DNA from: an uncultured Kiloniellaceae bacterium
Lineage (GTDB): Bacteria > Pseudomonadota > Alphaproteobacteria > Kiloniellales > Kiloniellaceae
Assembly (NCBI GenBank): GCA_947493695.1
Contig: CANLSF010000003.1
Coordinates: 310,001-374,000, forward strand
Direction: 5' to 3'
Length of the DNA stretch: 64,000 nt
The notes beneath the pieces were generated by a model. The model was not told where the DNA came from. It made no database searches and saw only the letters and a list, made by a program, of their open reading frames with translations. Each line of letters starts with the position of its first letter. The stretch's first letter is position 1. Below are positions 56,364-64,000 of the stretch, piece by piece. The position numbers and the translations under genes are program-made.

Positions 56364-56831
56364 CTAGTGCTTGGTTACGCCTTCTCCGTCCAAGTCTGAA
56401 AAGTCCATATCGCCGTCCTCATCATCGTCATCGAAGGTGATCACCCCTCCTTCGTCCGAGCGATGCCGTCGTTCCAACTCGCCAATCATTCCCTTGGCCT
56501 GAATCGCTGCCCACTCCATCTTCGCCGCAGCATTGAAGTAACCGCCTTCCGTGGCCTGTCCCGACATCACACGCATTCCTGCTTCCAGCATCGTAAAGGC
56601 GTAGCTGAGCGGCAGGGCCTGCTCCTGGTCGAACTCAAAGCCGTTCGTGGTATCAAAAGCGTCTGCAAGCTCCGCGAAAACCCGCAGCATCTGCTCGACG
56701 TCCTGAGGTCCCTCGTCAACTTCGAGCTTTGAAAAGTGATCGGAAACACCGCGAATAATGCGCGCGAATACGATGCCTTCGCGTTCCTGTTCAGCTTCAA
56801 CTGAATCGTCCGTCTCTTCACCGTTGGACAT
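56364..56831 (-). CDS. Acidic hypothetical protein
   Basis: 155 residues from the ATG at 56831 (the longer frame starts at 56870). Helical core (MLRVFAELADAF, LSYAFTMLEAGMRVMSG, AKMEWAAIQAKGMIGE) and a strongly acidic tail (FDDDDEDGDMDF). No family recognised. Last gene of a probable minus-strand operon running from 58318. Confidence 0.6.
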   Translation of the reverse strand: MSNGEETDDSVEAEQEREGIVFARIIRGVSDHFSKLEVDEGPQDVEQMLRVFAELADAFDTTNGFEFDQEQALPLSYAFTMLEAGMRVMSGQATEGGYFNAAAKMEWAAIQAKGMIGELERRHRSDEGGVITFDDDDEDGDMDFSDLDGEGVTKH

Positions 56832-56924
56832 CGCCTTAACCCTTTGACCTCTTACATCTTCGTGCAACAACTATCATGCTGTTACGACAGCAGACTATAG
56901 AACTAAGCAGGGAGAGGGTATGAC

Positions 56925-57485
56925 TCAAACAAAACCTCTCAGCTTTGCCAATGCACATAAACCATCTACGACGGCCCGGCGGGACCCCGGCATACGATCA
57001 TCGCAACATAATCTGCGCAGCGCAGGCCAATGCGCCCTGACGCTGATCATTGTGTCTCGCAACGTGCGCAGATTCCAAGCTAATTCATCTGACATTTCCG
57101 GGCCATAGCTCGACCGCCCCCGATCCCGGTCAAAACCCACATTCCCATAACGCGAAACGCCTTCGCTGCCGTGTGTCCTGAGATAGAGCGAACGCAACCA
57201 GGCACCGGCATCGTAGAGCTCGGGCGCAATGACTTCCTGGTCAAGTAACTGATCGAGAAGGCATTCGTATTTCGCTCTTGCCCCCACCATCACAAGGTTG
57301 CCTTGGACCGATACCTCTCGTGCTTCAACAACAATCCCGCCGCCATGATATGCCCGGTTTCGGGCTCCGAAGTCACTCACATTGAGAATATCTGAACTCA
57401 AGGCCTGCCGATCTCCAGTTTCATTGGACATTGAAGCCTGACCGCCGTTTGCTCGTCGCCATCCGCTATCGCCGCTTTTTGTCAT
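56925..57485 (-). CDS. Hypothetical protein in the DnaA-domain operon
   Basis: 186 residues. A Met at 57431 is an alternative start. The C-terminal half reads YGPEMSDELAWNLRTLRD, RAHWPALRRLCCDDRMPG and RRAVVDGLCALAKLRG, a conserved-looking helical block with a Cys-Cys pair. I do not recognise a named family. It starts 55 bases after the stand-alone DnaA domain IV gene, and the two may work together. Confidence 0.6.
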   Translation of the reverse strand: MTKSGDSGWRRANGGQASMSNETGDRQALSSDILNVSDFGARNRAYHGGGIVVEAREVSVQGNLVMVGARAKYECLLDQLLDQEVIAPELYDAGAWLRSLYLRTHGSEGVSRYGNVGFDRDRGRSSYGPEMSDELAWNLRTLRDTMISVRAHWPALRRLCCDDRMPGSRRAVVDGLCALAKLRGFV

Positions 57486-57539
57486 TGATCATCCACGTAG
57501 TTGACTATTTCGGGAACGAGGCACCCATCTGCTTCCTTG

Positions 57540-57941
57540 CTAAACAGAGCTGCCGTAGAGACGATTCAGGACCCGCTGTTGTAGATCTTGAAGCTTATCG
57601 TCGCGGGTCAGCAGATAATCCATCAGATCACAGGCATGCATAACGGTTTTGTGGTCCCGGCCCCCGACACTGGCGCCAATTTTTGCTAGCGAGAGTTCGA
57701 AACAGAGCTTACGCATGAGATACATGGCAAGCTGGCGCGGCCGGGCGATTTTCCGATCGCGCCGGGCGCAGAGCAGAAGAGCAAGAGAGATTCCGCTTTC
57801 CTCTGCCATCACACCCAATATCCGCGCGGGTGTGATGAGGCCGGAGCAGCCTCTGTAGCCATCTATAAAGCCCTCCTCAGCACCCGAGCATAACCTGCGT
57901 GGCTCCATGGCAGTTCCCTGTTCCGGATCGTAACGGCTCAT
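57540..57941 (-). CDS. Stand-alone DnaA domain IV-like protein
   Basis: 133 residues with GAGGAG seven bases before the ATG. Residues about 35-125 match the C-terminal DNA-binding domain of DnaA: ISLALLLCARRDRKIARPRQ, AMYLMRKLC, then LAKIGASVGGRDHKTVMHAC, the DnaA signature helix. The ATPase domain III is absent. Such a protein could bind DnaA boxes and compete with or recruit the initiator. It belongs to the operon divergent from the LexA-like repressor. Confidence 0.8.
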   Translation of the reverse strand: MSRYDPEQGTAMEPRRLCSGAEEGFIDGYRGCSGLITPARILGVMAEESGISLALLLCARRDRKIARPRQLAMYLMRKLCFELSLAKIGASVGGRDHKTVMHACDLMDYLLTRDDKLQDLQQRVLNRLYGSSV

Positions 57942-57967
57942 ACATTGTCTCCTCTGCTTTTGTTGCG

Positions 57968-58318
57968 CTATTTGTGATTGGGTCGCCCTTGCTGTGAGCC
58001 CTCTCTGCCTGACCTCTGGCCAACGCGTGGTCGCTTCAACAACCCGGTACGAGATCTTCTTCGACGGGGAAAAGCTCTGCGTCTGCCTTCACTCTGTGGC
58101 CAGGAAGTCCCTGCAGATGCCTGTACCGGTGCATCCTGCTTCGACGCGGTCTCCGACGCATGGCCCGGAATAACCCCCAAAGCTGCAGCGTCTGAAGCTG
58201 ACAACTGCAATAGACGCCGGATTGCCGTATCGCTCATGCCACGCTCGCGGCATTCGACGACAAAGGCCTCTGTTTTCGTGAGGTAGTGTCCAGCGGAAAA
58301 TGCCTCTTCGTCGTTCAT
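57968..58318 (-). CDS. Small basic protein with HTH-like N-terminus
   Basis: 116 residues, GGGAGATC before the ATG. The N-terminal part (LTKTEAFVVECRERGMS, DTAIRRLLQLSASDAA) looks like a sigma-type or resolvase-type helix-turn-helix. The C-terminal 40 residues are an Arg/Ser/Gly tail that could touch DNA. First gene of the operon, divergent from the repressor, 26 bases before the DnaA-like gene. Confidence 0.6.
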   Translation of the reverse strand: MNDEEAFSAGHYLTKTEAFVVECRERGMSDTAIRRLLQLSASDAAALGVIPGHASETASKQDAPVQASAGTSWPQSEGRRRAFPRRRRSRTGLLKRPRVGQRSGREGSQQGRPNHK

Positions 58319-58512
58319 CGCGAAGATCTCCCGTAGATGTCAGATTTGCATTCGCCATCAACAGCAATCAGACCGAGCGATCCATTCGATTGCAGAATCA
58401 CGGTTCGGGGATGGGGCTGCAGATGACCTGGGGGCGAAAATACCAACAGGTCTGTCGACAAGAATTTCGTCATGAATGACTCTTCATTTTTGCTACATAT
58501 GATAGAATATTT

Positions 58513-58594
58513 TTGTACCCATTATGTGCAATTTCTGCAAGATGAAGTTGTGCCCATTTTGCACATTGTACCCATTTTGGATATGAGCTATAGT
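58513..58594 (+). promoter_or_regulatory. Operator cluster and promoter of the S24-type repressor
   Basis: Three related sites: TTGTACCCATTATGTGCAA (58513-58531), TTGTGCCCATTTTGCACA (58548-58565, with a TGTGC...GCACA palindrome) and TTGTACCCATTTTGG (58566-58580). The third overlaps a likely -35 (TTGTAC), followed after 17 bases by TATAGT at 58589-58594. The ATG lies at 58601, only six bases later, so the transcript may be leaderless. The layout suggests autorepression. Confidence 0.65.
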
Positions 58595-58600
58595 TTCGAC

Positions 58601-59395
58601 ATGACCAATCGCATCAAAGAACTCAGACGCCTGCGTGGCCTCACCCAGGACAATCTCGGGAAGCTGGTCGGGACTGGTCGCTCTCAGGTCGTCAAGCTTG
58701 AGCGTGGCGAGCGGCGTCTGACCGTGGAATGGATGCGCCGGCTCGCGCGTGCACTTGAATGCCATCCTGCAGATCTGCTCGTGACTGAACCCTCGATTGA
58801 AGGTTTCAGTGACATCGAAACCGATTTCGCACCTGCCTCGGAGCACCTGACAACTGACAGATCACGGTCGCTGGAATCGCGTCCCCAGGGATCCAAGAGC
58901 AGCAGCTATGTGGCGGAACCCGACTTTGCGCCTCATTCAGGCGAAGCCGCCCCTGCTTCCGTCGTCGTGCCCGCCACTGCCAGCCTTTTACGAGACGTCG
59001 AGGTTCGGGGCGTAGCCGTTGGTGGCAACGAAAGTTGCTTTGAATTCAATGGGGAAGTTGTTGATCGCGTGCGTCGCCCTCCCGGCATTGCCGGGGCGTC
59101 AAACGTGTTTGCGATCTACGTTGTCGGACAATCCATGTCGCCTCGGTTTGAGGAAGGCGAGATCGTGTTCGTGCACCCCGGACGCCCCGCGACAAGCGGT
59201 TGCGACGTCATTGTTGAGCTGCACGGACATAATGGAGACCCTGGCCAGTGTTACATCAAGCGCCTGGTCAAAAAAACTCCGACACGAACTGTGCTGCAGC
59301 AGTTCAACCCAGCGCGGGATGATATTGCCTTCGACAATGATAACATCCGTGCAATGTATCGAATTCTGACCGCTTCGGAACTCCTTGGCGTTTAA
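58601..59395 (+). CDS. LexA/CI-like HTH repressor with S24 domain
   Basis: 264 residues from the ATG at 58601. The frame upstream to 58472 runs through the operators and is unlikely. HTH about 3-58 (IKELRRLRGLTQDNLGKLV, TGRSQVVKLERGERR), a flexible middle, then an S24 peptidase-like domain from about 165: catalytic Ser in VVGQSMSPRFEEG and Lys in YIKRLVKKT. A cleavage site of the Ala-Gly type is not obvious. Phage and SOS repressors share this design. Divergent from the DnaA-domain operon. Confidence 0.85.
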   Translation: MTNRIKELRRLRGLTQDNLGKLVGTGRSQVVKLERGERRLTVEWMRRLARALECHPADLLVTEPSIEGFSDIETDFAPASEHLTTDRSRSLESRPQGSKSSSYVAEPDFAPHSGEAAPASVVVPATASLLRDVEVRGVAVGGNESCFEFNGEVVDRVRRPPGIAGASNVFAIYVVGQSMSPRFEEGEIVFVHPGRPATSGCDVIVELHGHNGDPGQCYIKRLVKKTPTRTVLQQFNPARDDIAFDNDNIRAMYRILTASELLGV

Positions 59396-59485
59396 GTCAT
59401 CAGCTTATTGAAGCCCCTTCTCCGCCTTATTGAACAGAGCGTGTTTTCGCGGGCTGCAAAACGCCGTAATCCGGAAGAATTCAAT

Positions 59486-59500
59486 TTGTACCCAATTTGG
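59486..59500 (+). promoter_or_regulatory. Fourth copy of the repressor-type operator
   Basis: TTGTACCCAATTTGG differs at one position from the site at 58566-58580. It lies 90 bases after the repressor gene and 120 bases before the small basic gene at 59619, which may be a target. Confidence 0.5.
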
Positions 59501-59618
59501 ATCTTTTTGTTGAACTCTCGGGTAATTGTCATCAAACTCTAAGAACTGAAATTCGCTTTTTGATTGCGTATTTCTGAAGCGAAATACCTGGACAGTCACC
59601 TGATGGAGACCTGACAAG

Positions 59619-59939
59619 TTGGACGAATTCGAAATCATTGAAGCCCGATACGACGCAATGCCGCCTAATATCCTGCAGGCGCTTCGTCACCGGAATAGCC
59701 CCCCACTTTCCACTCGTCACAACAGGTTAAAAACGGAAGTTGCCTTTGCGCGCAGAATGTTTCGTGCGAACCAGAGAGCGCGGAGAACCAGACACCTGAC
59801 AGATCCGGTCCTGCGGCAACGATATAGGGAGGATTGCCGCCACTGGTGGCGGCGCTATCGAAAAGCACAAGCCTCTGCAGCTCAAATCACGCAGTTAATG
59901 GCGCTCAATGCTTTGAACAGATCAATTCTGGGACGATAG
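59619..59939 (+). CDS. Small very basic protein
   Basis: 106 residues from a TTG (GGAG ten bases upstream). Rich in Arg (FARRMFRANQRARRTR, YREDCRHWWRRYRKAQ), cytoplasmic, and likely to bind nucleic acid. No family recognised. A repressor-type operator copy lies upstream at 59486. Confidence 0.5.
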   Translation: MDEFEIIEARYDAMPPNILQALRHRNSPPLSTRHNRLKTEVAFARRMFRANQRARRTRHLTDPVLRQRYREDCRHWWRRYRKAQASAAQITQLMALNALNRSILGR

Positions 59940-59990
59940 ACTAGAGTTTGGCCGGGCCGGCACGCAATGCCGTAAGCAACCTTGTCGGCT

Positions 59991-60347
59991 TTAGGTCGGA
60001 ATTTCAGCCAGCTCAGGATGCGGTCCGAAGACGTAAGGGAAGACAGCCAGTACATCCTCTAGCGCTTGACCATGTCCAAGCACCTTGGAATCAGCGTCGA
60101 TTGCGCAATAAACAGCACCGATTTTGCCAAAGGCACATAAGATCCGCTCGCCTTCGGTGTCCAGAATAGCAACCACCTGTTCACCAGCGTCTGTTGCCAA
60201 AGGCACACAATGGCCTGCCAAACCGAGCGCGATCATCTTATCGCCCATAGCTGTCAACCGCTCTACCTCGATTTCAGAAAGAGAGGCCGTGTCAGCGCTC
60301 ACCACTTCTGGCTGTTTTGGTATCGGGCTTTTCAGCATGACTGACAT
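59991..60347 (-). CDS. Hypothetical protein
   Basis: 118 residues. VVAILDTEGERILCAFGK and AVYCAIDADSKVLGHGQA suggest a small beta-rich domain. No signal peptide and no family recognised. The 417 bases to the next gene (60348-60764) hold no other gene, only presumed promoters. Confidence 0.55.
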   Translation of the reverse strand: MSVMLKSPIPKQPEVVSADTASLSEIEVERLTAMGDKMIALGLAGHCVPLATDAGEQVVAILDTEGERILCAFGKIGAVYCAIDADSKVLGHGQALEDVLAVFPYVFGPHPELAEIPT

Positions 60348-60764
60348 GTCGCTTATCCTGCGGTTTTTCTTAGAACAACAAGTCTGACAGCGATCTATGA
60401 CCGAAAGGTAAACAGGATTTTATATAAATTTTGGGCAATTCCCGCAAATCTCCACCCTGATGCCGTTCAGACAAAAAAAAGCCCGTTGTCTCTGATAGTT
60501 AGGATATTCGTTGTCTTTCGGCGCCACTCAAAAGGCGGATACTTCTGATTGTTGTGTGGCGTTAGAAAAACACTCGAACTGGCTTTCCCGCACACTGTTC
60601 CCGCTCGACATCACGAGTATAGAACAACGCAACGGCTGACAGACTATCTCCTGTAAGGTGTCCGAGCATCGATTGAATCCCGCAATTCCCCACCCCATTT
60701 GACTTAGAGTAGCAACCAACATCGTCTGTCATCGCGAAATAAGGTCATTCCACCCGGAGTTCAA

Positions 60765-61421
60765 ATGCCATTTTCCCCTATGAACAGACGCAGCATATTG
60801 AGACAAACAGGCGGCCTAGTGGTTGGCTCAGCGGCGTTCTCCATCGGTTTTCCGGCAATGGCGGAGCCCACACCCCTCACGCCGCGTCAATCACTAGGAC
60901 CTTTTTTCCCCGACCAACTGCCGCTCGATACCGACAATGACCTGCTGTTCATTTCGGGCCGGCCAGGCCGCGCCATCGGTCAGCCTACTGATATTTTTGG
61001 TCAGGTCCGGTTGCCCGACGGAACACTGTTAGCTGGTGCCGTCATAGAAATCTGGCAGTGCGACTCATTTGGCCGCTATATCCATAGCAGAGACGCCGGA
61101 CGTGGACGCAGAGATAAGAATTTCCAGGGTTATGGCCGGGCGATCACGGATAAGGATGGCCGCTACCGCTTTAGAACCATCAAGCCGGTCGCATATCCGG
61201 GACGGACACCGCACATTCACTTCCTGGTCCGCCACGACAATGCGGACCTTCTCGTCACGCAGATGTATGTAGAAGGCGAAGCCCTGAATCGCAGAGACGG
61301 GCTCTTAAACCGGGTTTCAGACCCGCTCTTGCGCCGCTCACTGATCGTGCCCCTGACACAGAGTCCGGAGCTCGGGGAAAACGCGCTGAGCGGGCGCTTT
61401 GATATTATCGTCGCTGCATAA
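60765..61421 (+). CDS. Tat-exported intradiol ring-cleavage dioxygenase-like protein
   Basis: 218 residues, CGGAG before the ATG. Twin-arginine signal NRRSILRQTGG with the following hydrophobic stretch. The mature part is the beta-sandwich of protocatechuate 3,4-dioxygenase beta subunits, with ferric-ligand candidates Tyr in FGRYIHS, Tyr in PVAYPGRTPHIHF and the two His of that block. Family members that are exported are less well known than the cytoplasmic ones. It would cleave a catechol outside the cytoplasm. No other aromatic gene is adjacent. Confidence 0.85.
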   Translation: MPFSPMNRRSILRQTGGLVVGSAAFSIGFPAMAEPTPLTPRQSLGPFFPDQLPLDTDNDLLFISGRPGRAIGQPTDIFGQVRLPDGTLLAGAVIEIWQCDSFGRYIHSRDAGRGRRDKNFQGYGRAITDKDGRYRFRTIKPVAYPGRTPHIHFLVRHDNADLLVTQMYVEGEALNRRDGLLNRVSDPLLRRSLIVPLTQSPELGENALSGRFDIIVAA

Positions 61422-61462
61422 AATCCCCAAACCGGAAGGCTTGCAACCTGCAGCGGTTGGAC

Positions 61463-61735
61463 TTAATGCAGAGTCAGGACCGCCTCGGCATTGCGCCACT
61501 CTCCTCGCCTCATCAACTCGCGGGAACCAACCGTCACAGAGTACAATGGGCCATCCAGATTCTTGGTCCAGAACCGCAAAAACCGCTGCAACTCAGGAAA
61601 TTCCGGCGCCAGGTCATATTCTTGCCAGACATAGCTCTGAAGCAATTCAAGATGATCCGGCATGCGATAAATAATTTCGGCAGTAGCTAACCGGTAACCT
61701 GCAAGTTGTCGCTCCATAATCGTTGGCTGCACCAT
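61463..61735 (-). CDS. usg: Usg family protein
   Basis: 90 residues from the ATG at 61735, set by GGAGG eight bases upstream (frame extends to 61750). ERQLAGYRLATAEIIYRMPD, QSYVWQEYDLAPEFPEL and FLRFWTKNLDGPLYSV are the family hallmark. Usg proteins are short, conserved in alphaproteobacteria and of unknown function, often near tryptophan genes. None are here. Confidence 0.9.
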   Translation of the reverse strand: MVQPTIMERQLAGYRLATAEIIYRMPDHLELLQSYVWQEYDLAPEFPELQRFLRFWTKNLDGPLYSVTVGSRELMRRGEWRNAEAVLTLH

Positions 61736-62032
61736 ACATGTGACCTCCATGATTTCGAACAGACTTAATTATAAGGCTAATTCAGAAATTCACATACGGA
61801 CAATACACTGTGACTACAGACATTTTTTGGCAGCACGTTTTATAGAGTGCTACTATTTCTTATGTGAATATTCCACGTGCAGAGATTGATTATGAACTTT
61901 GACTAAGTCTGCCACCAGGATATGTAAGGCCAAACCTTCATCCATCAGCAAAGCAACCGTCAAAAAATCAGGTTCACAAATCTGATTAAAACGATGAAGC
62001 GACGAACGAGCGCACGACAGGCTAGGTTATCT

Positions 62033-62245
62033 TCAGGCCGCTTTGTCGCAGCCAGCGCTTCGATCAATATACTCCAAAATTCGGTCAAGCCGAACTTCCA
62101 GTGCCCGATGCTGATGCGCTGTGTCATCATGGATGGCGCGCAACCGCGTACTCACCCGCTCCAGGCGCTTTTCCAGCAGGGCGACACGCCACCACATAAA
62201 TGCAGTCACCAGAACCAGGGCGACAAGCAAAATCCAATCGAACAT
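62033..62245 (-). CDS. Small single-pass membrane protein with coiled coil
   Basis: 70 residues from the ATG at 62245 (frame extends to 62275). Membrane segment about 3-20 (WILLVALVLVTAFMWW), then a heptad-like helix (LLEKRLERVSTRLRAIHDD, VRLDRILEYID). No family recognised. Confidence 0.6.
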   Translation of the reverse strand: MFDWILLVALVLVTAFMWWRVALLEKRLERVSTRLRAIHDDTAHQHRALEVRLDRILEYIDRSAGCDKAA

Positions 62246-62666
62246 ATTCGGCTCCAAACGATATTCCGATGCCACTCAGACTTCTACGGGCATCGTAAAA
62301 GCACGCCGAGAAACACAACTAGCTGGCTATAACCAAGCAACTCGCATGCCAATTTATTTTTACGTTAAAATTCATACTGTTATATAATTTTCATACTAAT
62401 ACTAACAAATTTTTGTAAACTCTGTCGACAAAGAAAGTGTCCGGCGGAAAATTATTAAATCATTACATACCAATGTGTTAAACTTGTTAACTATAATTAA
62501 CGTAACAATTTACCTGTAAAGTGCGTCGACGCGGTGTCCCACGCGCTTCGAACCTCTACGAATCGCTTCTGGCGGGATATTGTTCTTTCTGTGGGCGCGA
62601 CGATGCTGTAGCCAGTTCAGATGTTTTCGTGATGTATTCACTCAAAGTGCAGCGCCGCAGGATCCA
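62246..62666. other. AT-rich divergent intergenic region
   Basis: Very AT-rich from 62330 to 62510, with long A/T tracts. It probably holds the promoter of the following gene. No gene, hairpin or repeat is supported. Confidence 0.45.
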
Positions 62667-63209
62667 ATGAACCTCTATCTAAAAGTCTTCCTTGCCATGT
62701 CGGTACCCTTCGCCGCGATGACCGGGTTCATTATGGCCAAGGACGCGGGCGTCACCGGTGGCGTCGCCACCGGCATTGCTGCTGGTGCAGCCTTTGGCGC
62801 CGTTGCATCCGCACTTCTCGTCACACTCCATAATCAAGCCATCGCTCGCCTGCCTTTTCCGGCAGAAGACAAAAGCAATTCGGTCAAGCAGCTCAAAAGC
62901 ATTTTTGTCGATTGGGACTATGACACAGCCTTCACGCGCTGCGCCCAGGTCATCAGCGACTATGGATGCCGTCAGATTCAGCCGGATCCAGGACACGGCA
63001 CGATTATCTCGAAATCGAAGATGGATCTCTTCGCCGCTCTGCAGGCGATTGGAATGCGGGTCATTGAGCATGAGCCGGGACACTGCGAAATCCAGATTGT
63101 CAGCCGTCCGAAAATGCCGACAACGCTTCTGGATTACGGCAGAAACCTGAAAAACGTCGAAGAGCTGGCGCGCCGTCTTCGACAATACGACGATAACGAC
63201 GAAGCTTGA
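62667..63209 (+). CDS. Membrane-anchored hypothetical protein
   Basis: 180 residues from the ATG at 62667 (AGGATC upstream; the frame extends to 62580). Two hydrophobic segments near 3-22 and 30-52 (Gly/Ala-rich), then a cytoplasmic alpha/beta part (FTRCAQVISDYGCRQIQ, HGTIISKSKMDLFAALQ, GHCEIQIVSRPKMPTT). The repeat rhythm suggests two small ferredoxin-like halves. No family recognised. Confidence 0.65.
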   Translation: MNLYLKVFLAMSVPFAAMTGFIMAKDAGVTGGVATGIAAGAAFGAVASALLVTLHNQAIARLPFPAEDKSNSVKQLKSIFVDWDYDTAFTRCAQVISDYGCRQIQPDPGHGTIISKSKMDLFAALQAIGMRVIEHEPGHCEIQIVSRPKMPTTLLDYGRNLKNVEELARRLRQYDDNDEA

Positions 63210-63402
63210 GCCTTACGCGGCCGGTTTACCTATCTTGACTTGAATGACGGAAAACATCCGGCGATGACCACTGGCCTGCCGATGGCATGACAACGGATTT
63301 TGGTCAGCCCAAAGTGCAAGTCTCTTCAGAAACCGACGACCAGCGCCAAGCCGACCTTGTCGCAGACTCGTGCCATCTCAGCACACCTGCTCGACTTCCA
63401 AC

Positions 63403-63870
63403 CTAACGATAATAGATGTGCCGGCCTATCTGCACTGTCCGTTCGCGCTTAATGCGCCATGGCATGGCGATGTTCGACGCATGGAAGAACAAGCCCCCCA
63501 TTGTCGGATCGTGCGGTAACTCGGTTAGCAGGGCTGGCGCAAGCTCACTGGCTGTCGCCCAGGCTTCAGCCTCGGTAGGATTGTCGCTTTTGCCGTCACA
63601 CCACCAGGAGAACTGGCAAGGTGGCTTCTCCCCTCCCTGTGTTACAACTTCGCAGACTGAGCCAGGAAACTCTGCATGCGCGACCCGGTTGAGCACGACC
63701 GCCCCGACAGCAATCATGCCCTCCGCGCCTTCAGCCTTGGCTTCCCAATACATTGCCAACGCAAGACAGCGCTCCTGCTTTGAGAGCTCTCCGGCAATCG
63801 CCGGAATTGCGCTCACTCCCACAGCAACTGAGATGACCGCAGAAACTGCGGTTAACACGACCCGAAGCAT
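63403..63870 (-). CDS. SleB/CwlJ-type cell wall hydrolase, exported
   Basis: 155 residues from the ATG at 63870 (GGGAGGGG upstream). Signal peptide ending AIAG near 26. The Hydrolase_2 domain shows CLALAMYWEAKAEG with the catalytic Glu, GAVVLNRVAHAEFPG, CEVVTQGG and CQFSWWCDGKSD. It cuts peptidoglycan glycan strands in the periplasm. The family began with spore hydrolases but is common in non-sporing alphaproteobacteria. Confidence 0.9.
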   Translation of the reverse strand: MLRVVLTAVSAVISVAVGVSAIPAIAGELSKQERCLALAMYWEAKAEGAEGMIAVGAVVLNRVAHAEFPGSVCEVVTQGGEKPPCQFSWWCDGKSDNPTEAEAWATASELAPALLTELPHDPTMGGLFFHASNIAMPWRIKRERTVQIGRHIYYR

Positions 63871-64000
63871 AGGAATCCCCTCCCGACAACGATGCGTACA
63901 GAACAGCACCTCCGCTACATGTTATAGCTGCGGAAGGGGATTACAGAAGAGGAATTTTATCGGCAGGTGATAGTGGCGTTGATCTGCGACCCCGAGATCG

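Overview
The window looks like chromosome of an alphaproteobacterium, probably a marine or aquatic member near Rhodospirillales/Kiloniellales/Sneathiellales. The evidence is gene content (usg, a DUF2333 protein, a SleB-type hydrolase, a DUF6356 protein, Lrp-linked phhA/hpd) and moderate G+C. The assignment is inference; no rRNA, tRNA, integrase, transposase or CRISPR array was found.

Positions 1-15,070 hold a degenerating polymorphic-toxin array, almost all on the minus strand. Two long toxins are intact (11952-14786 and 1524-4055). A third runs off the left edge (1-292). Two are frameshifted (8190-9429, 10230-11190), one lacks its 5' part (6714-7763), and one survives only as 25 C-terminal codons (4975-5052). 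They share an N-terminal region and a PDQSD junction motif, then switch to different nuclease-like tips: WHH type, HNH type, or a CxxC...CxxC type. Each tip is followed at once by a small probable immunity gene: three SUKH/SMI1 paralogues, three members of an unnamed family, and one of another kind. Four of the 5' leaders carry minus-strand hairpin/T-run terminators, and the intact copies carry a 36-codon leader ORF whose stop sits two bases before the toxin ATG.

Positions 15,390-30,160 hold mostly unlinked genes: an XRE regulator, a DUF3592 gene next to its pseudogene twin, several small exported proteins (two are paralogues), a large OafA-type acyltransferase, a DUF2333 protein, a SPOR-domain protein, a 2-hydroxyacid dehydrogenase and a membrane class III adenylate cyclase. 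Gene-poor stretches lie between them.

Positions 30,157-38,665 are metabolic. phhA and hpd turn phenylalanine into tyrosine and 4-hydroxyphenylpyruvate into homogentisate, and a divergent Lrp-type gene is the likely regulator. Then come a PhyH-like oxygenase, a dienelactone-hydrolase-like protein, a 3-hydroxyisobutyrate-dehydrogenase-family enzyme, a second Lrp gene, a class II glutamine amidotransferase and a short-chain dehydrogenase. Positions 38,677-45,352 look like a dedicated uptake-and-breakdown cluster for an unknown nitrogen-containing compound: M29/NicX-like protein, XRE-cupin regulator, isopenicillin-N-synthase-like oxygenase, carboxymuconolactone-decarboxylase-like protein, polar amino acid ABC transporter and creatininase-family amidohydrolase.

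Positions 45,490-56,160 hold housekeeping and accessory genes (TlpA-like thioredoxin, PAS protein, Bcr/CflA exporter, HI0933-like flavoprotein, acyl-CoA synthetase, cNMP/FHA protein, Sel1 protein). Positions 56,364-59,940 form a regulatory module: a LexA-like HTH/S24 repressor with a cluster of operator-like repeats over its promoter, divergent from an operon that includes a stand-alone DnaA domain IV protein. The rest holds a Tat-exported intradiol dioxygenase, usg, small membrane proteins and a SleB-type cell-wall hydrolase.
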